This document shows positions 56,606 to 64,000 of a DNA stretch of 64,000 nucleotides, in pieces. The stretch's first letter is position 1, and each line of letters starts with the position of its first letter. Both the position numbers and the translations under genes were made by a program. Under the pieces are notes generated by a model. The model was given only the letters and a program-made list of their open reading frames with translations. It ran no database searches and was not told the DNA's origin. Source of the stretch: Eleginops maclovinus (Eukaryota > Chordata > Actinopteri > Perciformes > Eleginopidae); NCBI RefSeq assembly GCF_036324505.1, contig NC_086365.1, forward strand, positions 11,244,655-11,308,654, written 5' to 3'.

Positions 56606-59600
56606 GTAAGATTTCCTCTTATTTTCAAACGTCTCATGTTAGAAAAAAGGTTGTTGTTTTATGTCAACCGCCTGTCTGACTGTTTTGTCGGGTCAGCCAA
56701 AATGCGGATTATTTGGCTCTCGTGTTGTGTATGTTTCAGATATGAGAAAATGTCCGACCATTTTAGGTTTAATTTAGACAGTTTTCTCTAGGCCTAACGT
56801 TAGCTGACTTCAAACTCCAGCGTTTAATTCAGTCGTTGAGTCAATTGCTGAAAAATATAACGGACACATTTGAATGCAACAGTGCAGTTTGGCCTAGCTG
56901 ACGTCAAACTGTACCGTCTTTGGAGGGAGTCCTGTACATCAAAGTCTAACGGTCGTCCACTTTAAATCATGTTTTTAATAAGATATACTATTGATAAAAC
57001 GTGTTTTTTGCTCGTTTTTACCGTTAGAGTTTTGTGTTGTTTTGTGTTAGCTTTAAAGAAACATTTAATATCCATACCACCAGAGTACTCGGATCGTGTA
57101 CTCCAGTAAAAGTAGAAAAGTATTAGCATTAGCAAGTACCAAAAGTAAAAGTACCTATCATCCAAATTTGTCCATTTCAGAATAATATATGTTGTACGTT
57201 TTTAATTATAATTATTGATGCATTAAAGTGTTATCAAAGCTGGTAAAGGTGCAGCTAGTTTTAACTTCAGGGTAGCTTGTGAATTTACTCCAGGTGTAGC
57301 TAAAGTCCTTTTGTAAGTGTTGACTTACATTTCACATAATTAATCAAAATCTGCGAAGTAGCTAAAGGTACAAAATAAATGCAGTGGATTAAAAGTACAA
57401 GATTTACATCTGAATTGTGGTGGAGCAAAAGTACTAAGTAATTGTACTTGTCTTAAATGTACTTATTTCCCCTGAGCATTATCCAGCCCACCTACTTTGT
57501 GTTGATATTTCAGCGGGTTTTTGGTCGTTATTGGTTGAATTTTTCATTAATGTTGGTATGTAAGACATATGCAGACTTTAAAGTTAAACAGACACCTTTC
57601 TGAAACATTTTACTTTACATAATCTACTTTAAAGTGCACATATAAAAAGCTTGGGGTGGTGTGTTCACTGACAACAGGAAACTCTGTCATCTATGTGACA
57701 GTGCTGTTCAGGAGGTGCTGTCAAACCAACATGCAGAAGTAAGGACTAGCATTCGTTTCCTACCCTGATTTGACCCGCCTTGTTCGCCTGACAGAGTTCA
57801 AATCTGGTGACACTCTGTCCCCATTGTCCAGCCTAACAGGAGAGAGGTCAGATTGACATGTTGTTAAGGAAGTATTGATTGTTTATATCCCTGTTTATAT
57901 AACTGCATGGGGAAATAGGAGAAGTACAGTAAGGGAGGGAGGGTGCTGCATCAAAGGCAATGACAGCACATATTTGAATCATGACTATTGTAAATGAAGT
58001 TTTCCTTTTGCAATTATCGTCTGACTATGGCCCTGATGGATGAGCTACTATATTTATATATCGGTTCAAAACGCTCACGCTAGCTGTCTGGTTTATCAGT
58101 GTTGTTTATGACTAAATTAATGTCAAACATATCACGCACCTGACTGAAAACACAAGTTGAACACTGCAACAAGCTGCACTGACATTAAATAACCTGCATA
58201 TGATGTCGGTTTTCAAAAACGCATGCCATGACTGACTTTTATTTTTGTTCAGCCAACTACACGTTGCCCAGGGGGTTGCATTAGTGCTTCAGATAAAAGC
58301 AAGTGCATTCTTCTTGTTCCGTTTTTTATCTTTGTTGTATCAAGATTTGGTGACTGGAGCTCTACGGGGCCCCTGTTTAGCCTCCAACTACAAACAGAGC
58401 AGAATGTGTCTAATAGGTATAATTCAATTTTTATCATATCTGCAGTCCCCTCCTTTCCCCCCACTCTATCCCCAGGGACGACATCAAATTAAAATGAGGC
58501 TTTGTGAAAACTTTTACAAAAAGCAACATAAAGCATTATGGTTTAAGGTGGTAAAATTGTTGCCTGCAGGCTGATTGGAAAATATCAATGTTTTCCCCTT
58601 CATTATGGATGTGAGCTCAAGCTGAAGCTAGAACTTGGATCAATCTGACTAACTCTGGAAAATAGGACATCTAAATATAAAGCTGTTATCTTGGAAAAGT
58701 TGTGCAGGTATGAGTCCCAAGACCCTGAAAGGCTTAGCTGAACAAAACGTATCATGATCTTAAAGGTTTGCTTGTCGAAGATCATTTTTTCTGCTTTTAA
58801 TCCAAAATCCAATGGAAAACCCCATTGACTATTTGTCGAGGGAGTCCCCTGGATGCTAACTTCTGGGTCAGCCTACAAAGATATTCATGTATCACTTTAT
58901 GGCTCCTGAAAAGTGTCTAAAATTGAGATTACAGGTGAGCCTTTTGCTGGACTGAGCCTTATTGCAGTGACCAAGCAGCATTGATGATGACAGGATGGCT
59001 TTACGTGGTCTTATGCAGCTCAGCCACCAAAACGGAAACACTTCACTGTAACATCTCCAGCTAACAAGATCTTATTGTCAAACTTTCTCCCCTAATGTCC
59101 CAGAAAAGACAGTAAGTGGCCTACTTGTGCGAGTGCTCCAGCCTGTATTGTGCTCAACAGTATGTGGATGTTTGAGTAATTCCACTGGCCCCCCGCTCTT
59201 TCATGCATACTTGATAGGCTATAAAAGAGCTACTCATGTCTCTATACCACACCAGTATCCTCTTATAGATACAGATAGCTGGGTTTGGGAAGGCAGGTCA
59301 TGTAAGAGCATACACCTGATAGATATCTATGCTAGATGAGTGTATTTGTGAACAGCTGAGAAGATTACTGACCTATTGTGCAGTGTGTGTAAACTTATTG
59401 ATGTCAGATGAAAGAAGCCATGACCTGATGCTAATGCATAAAAGAATGTGATGCATGTTGTAGCACTCATAAAAATGCCTTTCTGTTTTACGGTTATCAA
59501 CGAAGATGTATGCAAACATACTTGCGATCAGTGTAGTGTGTAAAATAAGATTTAGATGACAGTTATATGACCCAGAGCAAACATAAACAGTCAAAAAGAT

Positions 59601-62600
59601 TAAAGATTTTAAAGCATAATTGAAAATGTCCTCAGTCCAGTTTCTCAAATGTGAATACTCTGTTCTTTTGTGATGGTAAACTCATATTGAACATTTTGGG
59701 CTGGTGGTTGTTGAAGCTGTTTGCTGATTGACTGACGGATGAATCAATCACTAAAGCAGTAATTACTAGATGAATTAGGAGACACATCACCGATGTAGAG
59801 CAGAGCGCATGACACTGCATCCCAAAGCCTGATATCCATGAGTGACTGTGATTGGCTGTTGGCTCTGAGTGTGACCAAGAGTAACCTCGAGCTACTACGG
59901 GTCATTAGCAGAAGATTACTCAGACAGACAAAAGCATACACAAGCACTCCCAGAAGACGTCTATATTCTGCTGCTAACACACACTGGGATTATGAAGCTA
60001 CTCACCCTCAGCTAATGTACGCAGTAATAAACCCCATCTCTGCGAGTGTGTAGCTATGTTTGTATGTTTTGGTTGTTGTGTCTTATGACAGCCTCAGTGA
60101 CGGCGTGTTAGCGATTGCTTATGATAGCAGCGGATGGAGATGTTGTTGTGTTTGTACATAACCGAGCAAATGTGTCATGAGGACGCTTTGTGTGTATTCC
60201 CTACCGCAACATTCACATAGTGATTAGACCTGGAGCTGCAGCCCCCCCCCCCTTTCTCTTCCTGTTCTCTCTTTTTCATCCTTTCATTTTCCTTTTTTGC
60301 AGACCTTAATAAAGAAATAAATACATAAGAGGTAGCCTAGAGAACACCACAATGAAAGGAGGTGAGGATTAGCATGTAATGGGCTTTAAAATAACAGCTT
60401 ACTTTATATAAATTATGACTTTAGTAGATATTACTGCTTTCTTTCAGTCTGAATAGAGCGTGATTTGTTTATTGCATTTATTAATCGAAATGTCAAAGTG
60501 TTGGACATTTTTCCAGATTGGTAAAAGTGTTTCTGATGCGTTCATTAGTCGCTATTGATCTGGGCAGATTTTTCAGCTGGATATCTGCGGGTGACTTGTT
60601 GCTCAGTGAGCTGCAGCACCACGGCCGGCTCAGGTGCGTGTTGTGAGAACAGATTTCATTATGACAGGTGTCTTGACAAGAGAAGAGGAGTGTTTATCCA
60701 AGCTGCCAATCACCATGTTTCCACTCAGCCCTCAGGGAGGAAAGGTCAACCCACAAATCACCCTCTGCAATTTCCACTCATGTGTCCCCATGTTGGTTAT
60801 CAACACGAGGAAATAAAATATGGTCTCTTATTTTTGTCGACTCAGTCCCTCCTACACAGATTTTGTGAAGATAAAAAAAGGACTGAGAGAATGGCTGCAT
60901 GATTTGGAAAAAATAACAATATTTGAAGTGATATTTTAATTGCAATACTAAAGAGAATGATGAGTTTTTAAGCTTTATTTACAGTCTGTGGCTTTATGTA
61001 TGGTTTTATTGTCTTGTGTTTTACATTTGTTTTATGTCCTATCTGTTTTGCACCATATTCAAATAATCACATCATTTTTATTTTGCCTTTTCCAAATTTT
61101 GCAATGCAATTACTGCAATTCGGATATTGTACGATACCATTTTGGGATTGACGGTGCTTTTTGAAATGTATAAATTAAACGTGATTCCATTATCGATGTT
61201 CTCCCACATGGCAAAAACATAATGTTGAATTTAACTCTAGTGTATTATTTCTCTGCTTGTAAATGCATCATCTAATAAGCCAGGAAATGATCCGAAATCA
61301 TTTTGTAGTCTGATCCAAAGATCATTATAGAAACCAGGCTTTTTTTATGATCGTTCTAAGATTTTGGACATTTGTCATGTTTGTGTGCAGTCCAACAAGC
61401 CTTTTTTTTTTTTACAGGCAGAAACAGAACCAACTGTAGTAAACCATAGTCACTAGGAAGACGTCCTTCCTGATTGTGGACTGAATTTATATCCTGCAAG
61501 ATTAGAGGGACGAGGATTGATTTTAAAAAGGCTTTGGGATGTACCCTTTGTATTCACATGATATGAACGGGACTGGTTTGATGACTCCCTCATGTTTCAA
61601 TCAATCAATCAATCACAAAAAAGATGTCAGACAATATCCATCTTTGTAGTTTGACAGCCAGTCAAGCAGATTAAGTAATCTCTGAGGGATTAAACCAAGA
61701 AGAGAGCGACCCTAAACCCTTTCCCAAATCACATCAGTCAAAAATCAACACGGTCACGAGGACTGCACGTTGCGTGGCTGAGCTGCTTGAAAGGCCGAGG
61801 GATTGTTTTGACAGTGCGTAGACATACTGTGGTCGGCCATATTTACGCTACAGCCTCCTCGCAGAGTAGTACTACAGGCCCAGGGGAATCTCACTGTTTT
61901 ATCGTTCAGTCAGCATTTCTTATTAAAGAAAGCCTTAATGGGGGTGTTGGCTATTAGGCAACAATTCGGATGAATTCAGAGTTTAATAGACCAATAGGAC
62001 ATTTGTGAAATAGTGGCAGTGTTTGCTTGCAGATGCAGTAACAGTTTCGCACCTGTTCTGGTCTAATGGATGCTTATCGTGAATTTGTCATACATCCTAT
62101 TTGCATATTGTTTCTATCAGTGGGAGTTATTCTTACTTCAGTATGTTGGAGGAAACACTTCAGTAGCTTAACTCCTGTGACACAGGATGACAGAAAACAG
62201 CACCTCTGCTATATCTGTCACCATTAGCTCAGCGCTTGATACCAAAACACAAGCTCAAAGCCTTTTACCACCACGCACATACACTGCCACCGCTCCCGCT
62301 ATGGAAATGAAATCAATGCAAGAGGTGATGAGATGTGCTGCTGTCAACTGTTTGCCACAGGAGTGAAAGCATGAGGTCCTCATGGCTCTAACAGGGTTAC
62401 TCGTTTCCTTCCTGTGTAGGCCAAAGGGGAAAGCACAACCACTGACAAGGTTAGCGCTTCAATGGCAACAGAGGTTGTTATGTCATATTGCTACCTTGGG
62501 GGAGATTTGCAGAGGGAAAAAAGGTGGATTTAAAATGGATGGATGGAAGATTGGATAGATTTTTGCAGCGCACAAATAGAACACCAGTAAACTTTGATTA

Positions 62601-62844
62601 AAACGAAATTGTCGTCATTACAAGTCAAATGTTTGAAAAGGTGGAATTGAGAAGTGTTTAATCAGAGTATCGAACAACACATCAGTTATTTTACCAAATT
62701 CATGTTCATTTAATTTTGGTAGCCTAAAAATCGTGATTAGTATCAATTTCATGGTGCGCCCTAGGTAATGTGAAGGGTTACCAATTCAATCATTTTACCA
62801 CACAGTCATTCTAACTGTAATCCTTGTGCTTTTTGTCCCCGCAG
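56606..62844 (+). other. gramd4: Predicted gramd4 intron 1 (6.2 kb)
   Basis: Contains a reverse copy of the AGTACT-type fish repeat (57085-57478), a C13-like tract near 60242, a short atca run near 61598 and ggat units near 62540. No exon is recognised inside. Confidence 0.45.
57085..57478 (-). repeat. Fish dispersed repeat of the AAGTACTTTTACT type, reverse orientation
   Basis: It starts actccagtaaaagtagaaaa, has tccatttcagaataat, gatgcattaaagtgttatca and gctggtaaaggtgcagct, and ends with agtaattgtacttgtcttaa. The motif order parallels the copy at 11985-12412. Confidence 0.65.
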
Positions 62845-63058
62845 GGTTGCCGTCCGCCATGTTAAGGTAAAGCCCAGGTGCGCGGTGTTGACCATGCTAA
62901 AGCGCCTGGACAAGATCCGCTTCAGAGGCCCCAGGACGAGAGAAGACTTCCCGGATCTTGCCGAGTCGCCGCCCGCCTCCGACAACGAATGTAGCGACGA
63001 AATGCAGCTGAAGCCGAGACCATCTCTGCGAGAGACGGAGGAGATACTGAGAGACCCT
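62845..63058 (+). CDS. gramd4: gramd4 first coding exon (coding from 62894)
   Basis: Exon between ccccgcag and CCT/gtgagt. The ATG at 62894-62896 opens 55 codons ending in phase 0: MLKRLDKIRFRGPRTREDF, DLAESPPASDNECSDEM, RETEEILRDP. Human GRAMD4 starts MLRRLDKIRFRG with DLAESPNASDTECSDE and ELRDP, so identity is firm. GRAMD4 is a GRAM-domain protein with a coiled coil and membrane segments, linked in the literature to mitochondrial/ER membranes and E2F1-dependent apoptosis. Those domains lie beyond the window. The start was chosen by that match; an in-frame GTG at 62885 is not a likely start. A three-codon upstream ORF precedes it at 62859-62870. Confidence 0.93.
62859..62870 (+). promoter_or_regulatory. 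gramd4: Minimal upstream ORF in gramd4 5' leader
   Basis: ATG TTA AGG TAA sits in a good Kozak setting (ccgccATGt), 23 nt before the main ATG. Confidence 0.45.
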
Positions 63059-64000
63059 GTGAGTGCTCCACCCGCATTTACATGTGTGAACGTGTGTGTG
63101 TGTCTGGGCTGACTCATTTGCTGTGTCATGGAAAAGCTGAATAATCATCTCATGAATTCCACCAATGGTTCCCTCTTTCTCTCCTTGTTTGCTTGTAATT
63201 TGTCACTGTCCCTTTTTTAGTAAAGGGTTATCCGTCTTATGTCCTAATTATACACATTTAACCTTGACTGGCTACGATGAACCTTCATGGCAACGTTTCT
63301 TTGCAAATCTACCCATGAATTATTCTGTTTGAAAAGAATGATCTGCCCTCAGTGAGACTCTAGCATAATTTCCAGAAAAACAACAACAAAACAGCAATGC
63401 AATATGCTGTAGCTGCTTTTCAACCTTTCTGTTGTTTGAGGATCAGAAGCTAGCTAAATGCATCTTTTAGGAAACTTTTGTTTGTAGTGACTCGGAAGGG
63501 AGGAGGTGATGCAAGGAAGGGTTGTCTTTATAAAGATATATGGAGGAGATGAAAGCAATACAGAGATATGGAATAAAGATGGCAATAAACAGCAGACTAG
63601 AGCAGAAATGGTGAAAGCAGTGGTGAGATGTACACATTGTATCCAGGAAAGGGAGTGAAAATGAAAGCAGAGAAAAGATTAAGACGTGATAAAGGAGGCT
63701 AGAGGATGGAAATCCAGCCTCTGAAGATTGGCATCTAAGTCTAGAGGGGAGGAGACGGACAAGATGAACTGGAAATGATGAGAAAGGACAAACTCGCCAG
63801 CCTCGACATAAAAAACAGATCATGTTTTCTTGAAATCTGTTCTTCCCACGCATGGTACTGTTCATATTTCATGCAATCCTTGCCTCTGTCTTGTCTTTGT
63901 GGCTCAGTAAAACAGCCGTAATGCTGTCATGCACATGGAGTCATAGGAAGCAACCCGGAATGGAAACACCAGATTAGAGCAGATAATTATATCATTTCCT
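63059..64000 (+). other. gramd4: gramd4 intron 2, 5' part
   Basis: Starts with gtgagt; no further exon is seen before the window ends. Confidence 0.75.

Noticed and set aside
57780..57840. tRNA-like B box (gagttcaaatctgg)
   Set aside because: No matching A box, stems or terminator; not a tRNA or tRNA-derived element I can support.
62885..62893. GTG three codons upstream as gramd4 start
   Set aside because: Non-ATG; the ATG at 62894 matches the start of the human protein.

Overview
The window is vertebrate, almost certainly teleost fish, genomic DNA. Small GT-AG exons are separated by introns full of long (CA)n/(GT)n microsatellites and fish-type dispersed repeats, and the two recognisable genes are vertebrate-specific in form. 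There is no operon structure, Shine-Dalgarno signal, CRISPR array or rRNA/tRNA gene that I can support.

Positions 1 to about 50,700 (+ strand) hold the 3' part of a Celsr/Flamingo gene, an adhesion GPCR of planar cell polarity, best matched to celsr1. I could chain 34 exons with GT-AG sites and unbroken reading phase from 6437 to 48280, plus a short terminal exon at 49104-49128. Together they code for about 1,895 residues. In order these give the end of the last cadherin unit and the membrane-distal juxta-cadherin segment; EGF-like repeats interleaved with two laminin-G domains; two more EGF repeats; laminin-type EGF; the hormone-receptor motif; the GAIN domain with its GPS; seven transmembrane helices; and a long acidic, Ser/Pro-rich cytoplasmic tail. 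The cadherin repeats and signal peptide lie upstream of the window, and positions 1-6436 are intron.

Positions of about 50,700 to 56,100 are intergenic. A CpG- and GC-box-containing stretch at about 56,100-56,605 looks like the promoter and non-coding first exon of a second + strand gene. Its first coding exon (62845-63058) encodes the N terminus of GRAMD4, a GRAM-domain membrane protein. The rest of gramd4 is beyond the window. In human, as I recall, CELSR1 and GRAMD4 are also neighbours but divergently oriented; here they run tail-to-head.

The most interesting points concern alternative forms of the Celsr protein. A splice donor overlaps the read-through stop codon and leads to a terminal exon ending in a class I PDZ ligand (ETSI). 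There is an in-frame 81-nt candidate cassette exon inside laminin-G domain 1, a NAGNAG acceptor, and paired in-phase donors 42 nt apart in the tail. A MITE with an exact 8-bp target-site duplication fills most of the last intron. Exon calls come from splice sites, reading phase and remembered family sequence; no search was run.
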